This document shows, in pieces, positions 43,645-52,247 of a DNA stretch of 64,000 bases (its first letter is position 1; each line of letters begins with the position of its first letter). The position numbers and the translations under genes were made by a program. The notes under the pieces were generated by a model. The model searched no databases. It saw only the letters and a program-made list of their open reading frames with translations, and was not told where the DNA came from. The stretch is from DATDIC01 sp963777625 (GTDB taxonomy: Bacteria > Pseudomonadota > Alphaproteobacteria > Acetobacterales > Acetobacteraceae): contig CAVZRO010000003.1 of NCBI GenBank assembly GCA_963777625.1, forward strand, positions 186,001 through 250,000, in the 5' to 3' direction.

Positions 43645-46217
43645 TTCCTCCGCGCGCCACCATGCGGCTGCAGCTTCACAAGGGGTTCACCTTCGACGAT
43701 GCGTCGCGCGTCGTGCCTTACATGGCACGGCTGGGTATCAGCCATCTCTATTGCTCACCCATTCTGACTGCGCGCGCCGGTTCGATGCACGGTTACGACG
43801 TGGTCGATCCCACGCGCATCAACCCGGAACTTGGCGGCGAGCTGGCGTTCCGCCGGATGACCGACGCGCTGAGCCGGGCAGAGCTGGGGCTGATAGTTGA
43901 TATCGTTCCCAACCACATGGCCGTGGGCGGGGCCAACCCCTGGTGGCAGGAGGTGCTGCGGCACGGCCAGGCCAGCCGGTATGCGCAGTTTTTCGACATC
44001 GACTGGCATGCCGACAACAAGCTGCTGGACGGCAAGGTGCTGCTGCCCGTGCTCGGCCGGCAATACGGCGAGGTCCTGGAGGCCGGCGAAATCACCCTGC
44101 ACCAGGGGGAACGCGGCTGGGAGATTCGTTATTTCGAGGCGGCGTTTCCCATTGCTCCGGCCGACGACAACGAGATTGCCTCGCTTGGCGCTGATTCCTA
44201 TAACCGGCCAGAGCCGGGGTCACGCGCCCGCCTGCACCGGCTGTTGCAACGGCAACATTACCGCCTGGCCTGGTGGCGCACCGCCGGCGACGAGATCAAC
44301 TGGCGCCGCTTCTTCGAGATCAACGAACTTGTCGGCATGCGGGTGGAGCTACCCGAGGTGTTCGACGCTACCCATGCCCTGCTGTTTCGCCTCTACGCGG
44401 AAGGTTTGATCGACGGGATGCGCGTTGATCATGTCGATGGCCTTGCCGACCCCGCTGAGTACTGCCGACGATTGTATGCACGGTTGGCGGAGCTCGCGCC
44501 TGGGCGGACGCCGTACGTGCTGGTGGAGAAGATACTCGGGCGCCACGAAAGCCTGGCCGAAGATTGGTGCATTGCCGGTACCACCGGATACGATTTCATG
44601 GACACGGTTAGCGCAGTGCAGCACGCCAGTTCCGTGCAGCCGGAACTGGAGTGCCTGTGGGCAGAGTTGTCGGGCCGCCCTGGGGCGTTCGAGGAGGAAG
44701 AGGTTCCGGCGCGGCTGGAGATACTGGACCGCAGCTTTACCGCCCAGGTCGAAGCGACTGCCGGCGCACTGCACCAAGTGGCGTTGCAGGACACCCGCAC
44801 GCAGGATGCGGCCCGCGTGGCATTGCGGCGCGCGCTGATCGCGCTGCTGGCGCATTTTCCGGTATATCGCAGCTACGCCAACGGCACCGGCACGGCCGCC
44901 GGAGACGAGCAGGCCTTTGCCGAGGCGCAGGCGAAAGCCTGCTGCGCGCCCGGGTTTGCCGAGCCGTCGCTGATCGCGCTGATCGTCCAGTGGCTAAGCG
45001 ATCCTGATACGCCGGCGAAGCGTGTTGCGGCATTGCGCTTTCAGCAGCTCAGTGCACCTGTCGCCGCCAAGGCCGTGGAGGATACTGCTTTTTATCGCTA
45101 TGGGCGCCTGCTGTCGCGCAACGATGTCGGGTTCGATGCTGCGCGGCTCGGTATCGAACCGGGCGAATTCCACGCGCTGTGCGCAGCCCGGCGCGAGCAT
45201 TTCCCCGACGCGCTGCTGGCGACCGCCACGCACGACCATAAGCGCGGGGAGGATGTCCGCGCCCGGTTGGCGGTGCTGAGCGAGGTCCCGCGGGAGTGGG
45301 GTGTCACTCTGCGGCGGTGGCTGGAGATGAACGCGCCGCATCGCCGGATGGTGGACGGGCGGCCGGCGCCGTCACCGGGCGATGAGGTGATGCTGTACCA
45401 GACGCTGCTTGGTGCGTGGCCGCTGACGCTCGGCCGTGACGACCGGGTCGGTATTGCGGCATTTGAAGAACGCGTGGCCGGCTGGCAGGAAAAGGCGCTG
45501 CGCGAGGCGAAGCTGCGGACAAGCTGGACCTTGCCCAACGAGGCGTATGAATCGGCGGCACGCGCGTTTCTTGGCGCGGTGTTGCACGGCGATTTCGTTG
45601 ATGAGCTGGTGGGAATGGCGGACCGCATCGGGCCGGCGGGCGCGGTGAATGGACTGGCGCAAACGCTTCTGAAGCTGACGGTTCCGGGCGTGCCGGATTT
45701 CTATCAGGGCACTGAGTTCTGGGACCAGAGCCTGGTTGATCCGGACAACCGGCGGCCGGTCGATTTTGAGGTTCGCATGCGGGCGCTGGACGGGTCGCAC
45801 AGGATTTCGCGGCTGGCGTCGCATTGGCGCGACGGATTGGTAAAGCAGGCGCTGATCGCGCGGGTGCTGGACTGCCGCCGACGTCAGCCAGACCTGTTTG
45901 CACGCGGCGATTACTGTCCGCTGGAAATCACCGGACCGCGTGCATCACATGCGATGGGTTTCGTCCGCCGCTTCGCGGATGCCGCGCTGCTCGTGGTTGT
46001 TCCGCGCCTGCCGTGCACGTTGCTGGAGTCCGGTGCGGGACTCCTGATTCCGCCGGCGGCATGGGATGGCACGATTGTGCAGCTACCGGACGGAGTTTCC
46101 GGCATGTTCAAGGATGTGTTCGACCAGTCGGCCGGCTGCCCATGTAACGGGGTGATACAGGTCGGCGATGTGCTGGGTGGCTTTCCGGTGGCCGCACTCA
46201 TTCGTGGGGCAGAGTAG
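43641..46217 (+). CDS. treY: Malto-oligosyltrehalose synthase
   Basis: Converts the reducing-end alpha-1,4 link of a maltooligosaccharide to the alpha,alpha-1,1 link of trehalose (GH13 subfamily). 858 residues from the ATG at 43641 (MIPPRATMRLQLHKGFTFDDA), overlapping malQ. Family marks: YMARLGISHLYCSPILTARAGSMHGYDVVDPTRINPELGG, VDIVPNHMAVGGANPWW, IDGMRVDHVDGLADP (nucleophile), YVLVEKILGRHESL (acid/base) and LLATATHDHKRGEDVRARL. The C-terminal part keeps VPGVPDFYQGTEFWDQSLVDPDNRRPVD. It is the last gene of the trehalose operon. Confidence 0.96.
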   Translation: MIPPRATMRLQLHKGFTFDDASRVVPYMARLGISHLYCSPILTARAGSMHGYDVVDPTRINPELGGELAFRRMTDALSRAELGLIVDIVPNHMAVGGANPWWQEVLRHGQASRYAQFFDIDWHADNKLLDGKVLLPVLGRQYGEVLEAGEITLHQGERGWEIRYFEAAFPIAPADDNEIASLGADSYNRPEPGSRARLHRLLQRQHYRLAWWRTAGDEINWRRFFEINELVGMRVELPEVFDATHALLFRLYAEGLIDGMRVDHVDGLADPAEYCRRLYARLAELAPGRTPYVLVEKILGRHESLAEDWCIAGTTGYDFMDTVSAVQHASSVQPELECLWAELSGRPGAFEEEEVPARLEILDRSFTAQVEATAGALHQVALQDTRTQDAARVALRRALIALLAHFPVYRSYANGTGTAAGDEQAFAEAQAKACCAPGFAEPSLIALIVQWLSDPDTPAKRVAALRFQQLSAPVAAKAVEDTAFYRYGRLLSRNDVGFDAARLGIEPGEFHALCAARREHFPDALLATATHDHKRGEDVRARLAVLSEVPREWGVTLRRWLEMNAPHRRMVDGRPAPSPGDEVMLYQTLLGAWPLTLGRDDRVGIAAFEERVAGWQEKALREAKLRTSWTLPNEAYESAARAFLGAVLHGDFVDELVGMADRIGPAGAVNGLAQTLLKLTVPGVPDFYQGTEFWDQSLVDPDNRRPVDFEVRMRALDGSHRISRLASHWRDGLVKQALIARVLDCRRRQPDLFARGDYCPLEITGPRASHAMGFVRRFADAALLVVVPRLPCTLLESGAGLLIPPAAWDGTIVQLPDGVSGMFKDVFDQSAGCPCNGVIQVGDVLGGFPVAALIRGAE

Positions 46218-46292
46218 GGAGGGGCACTTGCAATCGGTGGGCAGTACGGGCAAAGTCCGTCGAGTCGTCAACAACTGAAAGGAGGTGATCCA

Positions 46293-46364
46293 GTGTCTCA
46301 TTGCTCTCGGTCGGCGCCTGTCGCCGCGGCCTGGATCTCCATTCGCTTGGAGCTGGCTGTCTAA
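46293..46364 (+). CDS. 23-residue ORF behind a perfect ribosome-binding site
   Basis: A GTG at 46293 sits seven bases after GGAGG of the extended Shine-Dalgarno and opens a 24-codon frame ending TAA. The peptide reads MSHCSRSAPVAAAWISIRLE followed by LAV. It has no known family. The middle is hydrophobic but too short for a confident membrane helix. Two hairpins of the structured segment lie inside the frame, so translation would melt them. It could be a leader peptide whose translation governs the RNA downstream. Coding status is uncertain. Confidence 0.5.
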   Translation: MSHCSRSAPVAAAWISIRLELAV

Positions 46365-46400
46365 TCCGGCGTCTGGCAGCCAACGACTGCAGACAATGCG

Positions 46401-46440
46401 GAAGGCTTCAGGGGGACGCCCCTGAAGCCTTCTTCTTATT
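46401..46440 (+). terminator. Intrinsic terminator
   Basis: Perfect 14-base-pair stem GAAGGCTTCAGGGG / CCCCTGAAGCCTTC with a GACG loop (46401-46432), followed on the plus strand by TTCTTATT. The pyrimidine-rich tail is only on this side, so it acts on transcripts coming from treY or from the short ORF. The hpnR stop codon on the other strand is just beyond the tail. Confidence 0.85.
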
Positions 46441-46441
46441 A

Positions 46442-47974
46442 TCAACCATGCCCGCGTGCGTGAGAGACAGGTTCGGGCAGCAAACCGGATGACCGCGAAG
46501 CATGCGGCCGGTTGCCGTGCACGTACAGGGTCGCTCGGTCCAGTTTTGCCGGCGCTTGCGGTGGAAGCGGCAGCTCGTATGCCACCGGTCGCCGGTGATC
46601 GGCCAGCAATGCCTGCGCGTCATACACGCTGTTGAAGTGAAACATGTTGCGCAGGAAATTGGTCTGACCGCGCAACGCCAGCCGGGCGAACACGCCGCTC
46701 GCCTGCCACAGGGTCCGCCACCCCAGATGCTTGCGGTTCAGCACCTGCTGGGTTTTCGTCAGCTCCTGATAAAATTCATCGAGCGGCAGTTTCGTGGGAA
46801 GCACGCAATGCTGGATGTCGAACAGCCGGTAATCCCGCGTCTGCAGCTTGCGTGACTCGGTGACCCAGGTTTCGGTCCCCGGATAGGGTGTGTTGACGCT
46901 GATATTCACGACGTCAGGGATCTCCATGCACCATTGGCGCGTCGTCTCGAACCGCGCATGGTCCCAATCCGGGTCGGCGATCAGGTTGATGGCGACGTTG
47001 ATGCCGAGGGAGCGGGCATAGTCCAGCGCCTCGAAGTTGCACGACAGATTTACCCGTTTGCGGAATTTCTTCAGCCCCTCTTCGTCGATTGCCTCCAGCC
47101 CCAGGAACATCATTTTCAGCCCCAGCCGTCGCCATTCGCGAAATACCTCGCGGTGGCGCAGCAGCACGTCGCCGCGCGTTTCCAGATAGTATTCCTTGCG
47201 GATGCCGCGACGCGCGATCGCCTCGGCGATCGCCATGCCGTGCTCGGCACGCACAAACGCCACGTCATCCACGATAAACACGCCGGGTTCGGGAATTGCC
47301 GCCAGATCGTCAACGATTCGCTCGGGTGACTTCAACCGATAGGTCCGGCCGTAGAACGTCCACGCGCTGCAAAACGAACAATCCCAGGGGCACCCGCGCG
47401 AAAACTCGATCGACGCCGCCGGATCCAGAGTACCGATGAAATATTTTCGCCGGTACCGGAGCAAATGCCGGGCCGGCTGGAGCGCATCGAGATCATCCAC
47501 GAAAACCGGCGCCGGTCCGTCTCCGTTGGCGGTCACGGCGCCCGGGACCGCGTCCATCGGCTGCCCCGCCGCGATCGCCGCCAGCAGCGGCGGCAGCACA
47601 GCCTCGCCTTCGCCGCGCAGCACGCAGTCGATCGCGCCGTCTGCGTGATCCAGCATCGCGCGGGCGGTAAACGATACGCTGTGCCCGCCGACCACGACCA
47701 GGCAGTGCGGGTGCATCCGCCTGGTACGCTTCGCCAGATCGATGATCTCCGGCACGTTGGCGAGATAGTTGCAGGAGAAGGCGACAACATCCGGCCGCCA
47801 CTGCTGCACAGTGCGCAGATAGGCGGGTGGCGCTTCCACCTGCAAGTCAAGGATCCGGACCTGATGTCCGTCGCGCAGAGCGGCGGCGGCCACCAGCTCC
47901 AGCCCGAGTGGTTCCAGCCGCAGGAACACCTTGGTGTACATCAGCGGGCCGGGATGGACCGCAAGCAGCTTCAT
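46442..47974 (-). CDS. hpnR: B12-binding radical SAM enzyme, probable hopanoid C-3 methylase HpnR
   Basis: Cobalamin-dependent radical SAM methylase of 510 residues; HpnR adds a methyl group at C-3 of hopanoids. It starts MKLLAVHPGPLMYTKVFLRLEPLGLELVA (ATG ending at 47974). The N-terminal half is a B12-binding domain (PDVVAFSCNYLANVPEIIDLAK, VVVGGHSVSFTARAML). The [4Fe-4S] motif is SRGCPWDCSFCSAWTFYGR (CxxxCxxC), followed by VFIVDDVAFV and MMFLGLEAIDEEGLKKFRKR. The assignment to HpnR is by recall of family sequence; HpnP-type C-2 methylase is the main alternative. It lies about 27 kb from the hpn cluster, which supports the hopanoid link only loosely. Confidence 0.8.
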   Translation of the reverse strand: MKLLAVHPGPLMYTKVFLRLEPLGLELVAAAALRDGHQVRILDLQVEAPPAYLRTVQQWRPDVVAFSCNYLANVPEIIDLAKRTRRMHPHCLVVVGGHSVSFTARAMLDHADGAIDCVLRGEGEAVLPPLLAAIAAGQPMDAVPGAVTANGDGPAPVFVDDLDALQPARHLLRYRRKYFIGTLDPAASIEFSRGCPWDCSFCSAWTFYGRTYRLKSPERIVDDLAAIPEPGVFIVDDVAFVRAEHGMAIAEAIARRGIRKEYYLETRGDVLLRHREVFREWRRLGLKMMFLGLEAIDEEGLKKFRKRVNLSCNFEALDYARSLGINVAINLIADPDWDHARFETTRQWCMEIPDVVNISVNTPYPGTETWVTESRKLQTRDYRLFDIQHCVLPTKLPLDEFYQELTKTQQVLNRKHLGWRTLWQASGVFARLALRGQTNFLRNMFHFNSVYDAQALLADHRRPVAYELPLPPQAPAKLDRATLYVHGNRPHASRSSGLLPEPVSHARGHG

Positions 47975-48072
47975 CTGCGATCTCTCTTTCTTGCTGCCGA
48001 TCGCCGGCAGGATATCAGCACGGAGAGGCGCGCGACGCAGTCTGAAGAATTTGTGACCGGGTTTCCCCGGGT

Positions 48073-48982
48073 TCAGAAATTCAGCCGCAATCCCGGCTCT
48101 GGCCACTCCATGACGCCCAGCCGGCCGGTTTCCGAGAGGGTGATGTACGCCGTGCGCAGGTCTGCGCCACCGAAGCAGATATTTGTGGGATGGGTATCCG
48201 GCATGGCGACCTGCCGCACCACGCGCCCGTTCGGGGAGATCACTGTGATGGATCCGTTCACCAGCGTGGCTACGCAGATATCTCCGTTTGCCTGCACCGC
48301 GAGGCTGTCGAACCGCTGAAATCCCGGCAATCCGGCAACCAGGCGCCCGCCATGGGGCGAGGGGAACGGATGCTTGCGAAGCCTGCCGGGCGCTTCGATA
48401 TCGAAGGCCCACAGGCGCGCCGGTTCCGTGTCTGCCACGTAGACCACCGTTTCGTCCGGGGACAGGCCGACGCCGTTGGCGCTGAGGATCGGGTAAGCTG
48501 CCTCGATGATTTTCGAGCCATCCGGCAATGCGTAGAACAGGCCGCCATGGTCGCGGGTGCGCGCATACCGCTTGCCTAGATCGGTGAACCAGAACCCGCC
48601 GTTCTTGTCGAACACCAGGTCGTTCGGGGCGGACAACCGGTGGCCGCCGCATTCGGTGTACAGCGTGTGTGTCTCGCCGCTGTGTGTGTCGATGCGCTGG
48701 ATGGATCCACCAGCGTAGTCGGGGGCCGGTCCGGTCGCCATGAAACTACCAGGTCGATACAACCCGCCGCCGTTGTTGCAGCAATAGAGAGCACCATCCG
48801 GCCCCAGAGCGAGCCCATTCGGGCCGCCCCCGGTCTGCGACAGCATGCTTTTGGTGCCGTCCGGCATCACCCGCCAGACGCAACTCTGCCTGATATCGGT
48901 GAGCACCACCGACCCGTCCGGCATGGCCACCGGGCCTTCCGCGAACCCGAAATCCTTCCGCCAGAATGCGCACGTCCTTCAT
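48073..48982 (-). pseudogene. SMP-30/gluconolactonase-like beta-propeller protein, one +1 frameshift
   Basis: Calcium-dependent lactonase family, probably opening a sugar lactone. The true start is the ATG ending at 48982 (MKDVRILAEGF), which has GGAGG six bases upstream. One extra C in the CCC run at 48946-48948 shifts the frame; without it the protein reads LAEGFRFAEGPVAMPDGSVVLTD, the exact family opening. Later marks: GGPNGLALGPDGALYCCNNGG, LSAPNDLVFDKNGGFWFTD (metal site), ANGVGLSPDETVVYVADT (metal site). Corrected length is 302 residues. It is last in the operon with the sugar importer at 49-52 kb. Confidence 0.88.
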
Positions 48983-49056
48983 CGTTTACCTCCGTGGGGT
49001 GAGCGGTGGCATATCGGTCGGGATGCGCCACCGGGCCGCTGCGGTTGTTCCCGGCC

Positions 49057-49872
49057 CTACTCCTTTACGCCGCCCGCCATCAGTCCTCGCACCAGATAGG
49101 TCCGCACGAAGAATGTAAACACCAGCACGGGCAGCATCACCAGCACGCCGGCGGCGGCGATCTTGCCCCACTCCCACCCTGCATATTGCATGAAGTTGAC
49201 GATCGCCACCGGTGCGGTCATTGCATCGGTCCGGGTGAGTATCAGGGCAAAGAAAAAGTCGTTCCAGGACAGGATGAAACACAGAATGCCGGTTGCTGCC
49301 AGACCCGGCGCCGATAGCGGCAGCGCCACCCGCAAGAAGCTGCTCCACACGCCGCACCCATCGATCCAGGCCGCTTCCTCCAGCGACCGGGGCACAGCGT
49401 CGAAGAAGCCTTTCATGGTCCAGATCACCAGCGCCAGATTGAACGTGACGTAGATGATCGCCAGGCCGAGGATGGTATCGATCAGCCCGCTGTACGAGAA
49501 CACCAGGAAGAACGGGATGGTGAACGCGATCGGCGGTGCCATGCGGGTGACGAGGATCCATAACATCATTCGCTGCCGGCCGCGGAAGCGCCAGCGCGCC
49601 AGCACGTAAGCTGCTGGCACACCGATGGCGAGCGAGAACAAGGTGGCGGAAATGCTGGCGAGCAAACTATGTTCGAACGAGGCGGGAAAATCCCCCGCCC
49701 ACAGTGCCGCATAGTTCTCTAGCGTCGGGCGGAACACCAGGTTGGTGCTCATGATCTCGGCATTGTGGCGAAACGACATCTGCAGGAGCCAGAACGCCGG
49801 CAGCAGGACCAGGATCAGCAGCGCCGCCGCGAAGAACAGCCGCAACCACGCGCGCAGGGTCCGGCTATTCAT
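49057..49872 (-). CDS. Sugar ABC transporter permease, MalG type
   Basis: Inner-membrane subunit of a CUT1 importer, 271 residues. First helix LFFAAALLILVLLPAFWLLQMSF, then the MalG pattern ENYAALWAGDFPASFEHSLLASISATLFSLAIGVPAAYVLARW. The EAA loop reads VPRSLEEAAWIDGCGVWSSFLRVALPLSAPGLAA. The C-terminus FVRTYLVRGLMAGGVKE is typical. It overlaps the partner permease by eight bases. Confidence 0.93.
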   Translation of the reverse strand: MNSRTLRAWLRLFFAAALLILVLLPAFWLLQMSFRHNAEIMSTNLVFRPTLENYAALWAGDFPASFEHSLLASISATLFSLAIGVPAAYVLARWRFRGRQRMMLWILVTRMAPPIAFTIPFFLVFSYSGLIDTILGLAIIYVTFNLALVIWTMKGFFDAVPRSLEEAAWIDGCGVWSSFLRVALPLSAPGLAATGILCFILSWNDFFFALILTRTDAMTAPVAIVNFMQYAGWEWGKIAAAGVLVMLPVLVFTFFVRTYLVRGLMAGGVKE

Positions 49873-50809
49873 CGACCGCGCCTCCGCCGGCGCGACTGAC
49901 GAACAGGCTCAGCACGAACACCCCGGCCACCAGCAGTACCGCGATTGCGCTGCCGTATCCCCAATAGGCGAAATTGAACGTCTGCACGAAGGCATAATAG
50001 TTGGTTACCTCGGTCGCCCCGCCCGGGCCACCATCGGTCAACACATAGATCAGCGGGAACGCCTTGATGCTGTCGATCAAGCGGAACAGCGCGGCTACCA
50101 TCAGCGTGCCGCGGATGTAGGGCAGCCGCACGTGCCAAAATAATTGTACCGGTCCGGCGCCATCGATCAGCGCCGCTTCCTGCGGTTCTTTCGGTACCAT
50201 CTGCAAGGACGCCAGGACCATCAGCATGGTGAACGGGAACCATTCCCAGGTGTCGGCGGCAGCGATCGCCCAGATGGCAGTGGAGGCGTCCGTTATCAGC
50301 GAATGGAAGGGCATGCCCAGACTTGCCGCCAGCCGGTGCAACGGACTGATATCGGGCGTGTAGAGCACCTTCCAAATGATCGCCACCACGATAGGCGGCA
50401 ACACCATGGGGATAAGGAACCCGGTGCGGATCGCCTCCAGCAGTTTCGATGGCCGGTCAAGCAGCAGCGCGAGTCCCAGCCCCACCAGCAGTTGCAGCGC
50501 CACCGTCACAAGCGACAGTTCCACCTGCACCCATACGGAGCGCACGAACTCCGGCGCTTCGAACGCTTGCTGGTAGTTCTGCCACGGCGCGGAAAACTCG
50601 AACGAACCAGGCTGGGTTGGTGTCCATGGGGTCAGGCTGGTGATCACCAGCCATATCGCCGGCCCCAGGGTGACGACGGCCAGCACCAGCAGCGCCGGGA
50701 TCAGCCCGCCGGCAAACGCCCGCCGCTGCTCACCAACCCAGGTGCCACCTGACAGCGAAGCGGGACGTCCCAACGACAGCAGCCCGCCGGCGCTGCCGTC
50801 AGCCGTCAC
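49865..50809 (-). CDS. Sugar ABC transporter permease, MalF type
   Basis: Inner-membrane subunit, 314 residues from a GTG that overlaps the binding-protein stop (GTGA at 50806-50809). A longer open frame extends upstream into the binding-protein gene but is a shadow. Marks: GGLIPALLVLAVVTLGPAIWLVITSL, LIPMVLPPIVVAIIWKVLYTPDISPLHRL, the EAA loop PKEPQEAALIDGAGPVQLFWHVRLP, and YVLTDGGPGGATEVTNYYAFVQTF. Start choice is firm because of the overlap and the family N-terminus. Confidence 0.93.
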   Translation of the reverse strand: MTADGSAGGLLSLGRPASLSGGTWVGEQRRAFAGGLIPALLVLAVVTLGPAIWLVITSLTPWTPTQPGSFEFSAPWQNYQQAFEAPEFVRSVWVQVELSLVTVALQLLVGLGLALLLDRPSKLLEAIRTGFLIPMVLPPIVVAIIWKVLYTPDISPLHRLAASLGMPFHSLITDASTAIWAIAAADTWEWFPFTMLMVLASLQMVPKEPQEAALIDGAGPVQLFWHVRLPYIRGTLMVAALFRLIDSIKAFPLIYVLTDGGPGGATEVTNYYAFVQTFNFAYWGYGSAIAVLLVAGVFVLSLFVSRAGGGAVDE

Positions 50810-52128
50810 AATTTCACGCCGGCCCGCGCCAGTGCCTTCAACGAGTTCTGCTGCGCCCGCTGCATCGCTTCCTTCGCACCCATCTGCTTCGAAACGATGG
50901 TCTGGATCGCGATGTCGATCTCGCGGTCCACCAGCGGATAAGGCGGCACCGTCCGATACACCGTGTACCCCTTCCCGCCGATCTTCAGCGTGTCGAGATA
51001 AAGCTGCGCCACATCCACGCCGTTGATCATCGAACGCTCCCGGAATTCCGGTAGCTCGATCATGGAGGCGCGGGTCACCGAGCTGTACCCGTGGTCGTGG
51101 AACATCCGCAGCAGCAACGGCTTGGACATCGCCCAGACGATGAACGCCCATGCCGCGTCCTTGTTGCGCGATCCGATCGGAATCCCCCACCCATGCGCCG
51201 CCACGTCGGGAAATCGGCCGGCCGGCCCGCCCGGCATCAACGACAGCGAGCAGGTCTTCGCCACTTTGCTGTCCTTGCTCGCCATCTGCACCAGGAACGT
51301 CTCATTGCTGGTGGAATAATTGACCGTGCCGTCCTTCTGCGCCTGCAACACCTGGTCGTACGTGTAGGAAAGCACCCCGTCGGGCCCGTACTCGCGCAGC
51401 ATGTCGGAAAAGAACTCCGCCGCCTGCACCGCTTCCGGCGAATCCAGCATTGGGTGCAGATCATCCGGCGGGTGCGCGAACACATGCCCGCCGAACCCTT
51501 GCAGATAGGGGATGAAAGTCCAGCCGTAGTGGTTTTCCGCAACGAACGGCACGGGGCCGCCTTTGGCCTTCAGTGCCTTCAACGTGGTTGCCATTTCATC
51601 GAACGTGTCCGGCTGCTTAAGTCCGGCCTGCTGAAACAGATCGTACCGGGAACAGCCGGCCATGTGCACATCCGCGATCCATGGAATCGCGTGCAGCCGC
51701 CCCTGCCGATCCTTGAACGCCGTGGTGGTCCCGGGAATAAAGTCGCCGACATCGAAATCCGCCGGTGTCTTGGCGGGATCGTGGATGAAATCCTCCAGCG
51801 GCGTCGTCCAGCCGGCGCCCACCCAGCGCCCCGAGTAGATGAACGTGACATTGATCACGTCGTGGGCCGCTGCCTTGGTGGACAGCTCGATATCCATGCG
51901 CTGATTGTAGATCGGGAACGCTGGGGTTTCGTACACCACCTTGGCGCCGGTGGCCTGCTCGAATTCCGGGATGTAGGTTTTCAGGAACTCCGAATAGGAG
52001 GTGCTCCAGCAGGCGACATGCAGCGTCAACCCGTCGAACTTCTTCGCGCCTTGCGCCGACGCCTTCGCCGGCAGCGCCAGCACGCCCGCGCCGGCAGCAG
52101 CGCCGGCCAGCAGATCGCGGCGGCGCAT
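50806..52128 (-). CDS. Sugar ABC transporter substrate-binding protein (family 1)
   Basis: Periplasmic receptor, 440 residues, starting MRRRDLLAGAAAGAGVLALPAKASA: a twin-Arg motif and Ala-rich core make a Tat signal likely, with cleavage near ASA. Marks of family 1: LTLHVACWSTSYSEFLKTYIPEFEQATGAKV, IPWIADVHMAGCSRYDLFQQAGL, and TFLVQMASKDSKVAKTCSLSLMPGGPAG. Then AAWAFIVWAMSKPLLLRMF is seen near the end. It heads the minus-strand operon binding protein, MalF, MalG, SMP-30. The SMP-30 partner hints at a sugar that is oxidised to a lactone. No ATPase gene is present. Confidence 0.93.
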   Translation of the reverse strand: MRRRDLLAGAAAGAGVLALPAKASAQGAKKFDGLTLHVACWSTSYSEFLKTYIPEFEQATGAKVVYETPAFPIYNQRMDIELSTKAAAHDVINVTFIYSGRWVGAGWTTPLEDFIHDPAKTPADFDVGDFIPGTTTAFKDRQGRLHAIPWIADVHMAGCSRYDLFQQAGLKQPDTFDEMATTLKALKAKGGPVPFVAENHYGWTFIPYLQGFGGHVFAHPPDDLHPMLDSPEAVQAAEFFSDMLREYGPDGVLSYTYDQVLQAQKDGTVNYSTSNETFLVQMASKDSKVAKTCSLSLMPGGPAGRFPDVAAHGWGIPIGSRNKDAAWAFIVWAMSKPLLLRMFHDHGYSSVTRASMIELPEFRERSMINGVDVAQLYLDTLKIGGKGYTVYRTVPPYPLVDREIDIAIQTIVSKQMGAKEAMQRAQQNSLKALARAGVKL

Positions 52129-52247
52129 CGGCGGCTGAAAGTGAACTCATGTCGTGGTGGTCTCCCCCGGTTCGATCGTGTCGTGCCAAGCTTGGGTGAT
52201 GACACCGCAACTGACAAGTGAACCCACCGGTGCCGCAAGGAGACATC

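Larger units (their letters stand above)
46278..46440 (+). ncRNA. Candidate structured RNA with full-length Shine-Dalgarno and short ORF
   Basis: Starting 60 bases after treY, AAAGGAGGTGATCC (46278-46291) is a 14-base perfect complement of the 16S rRNA 3' tail. Four consecutive hairpins follow. They are CGGCG-cctgt-CGCCG (46312-46326), CTCC-attcgctt-GGAG (46337-46352), GTCTG(g)CAG-ccaacga-CTGCAGAC (46371-46394), and the terminator stem at 46401-46432. Almost every base between the Shine-Dalgarno and the terminator is in or next to a stem. I do not recognise it as a known family; it could be a regulatory RNA, a translated leader, or both. Confidence 0.5.

Noticed and set aside
46442..48652. 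hpnR as a 736-residue fusion protein
   Set aside because: The upstream 226 codons are antiframe sequence of the SMP-30 gene; the family N-terminus MKLLAVHPG begins at 47974.
49865..51190. A 441-residue MalF-type permease
   Set aside because: The first part is a shadow of the binding-protein gene; the GTG overlapping that gene's stop gives a normal N-terminus.
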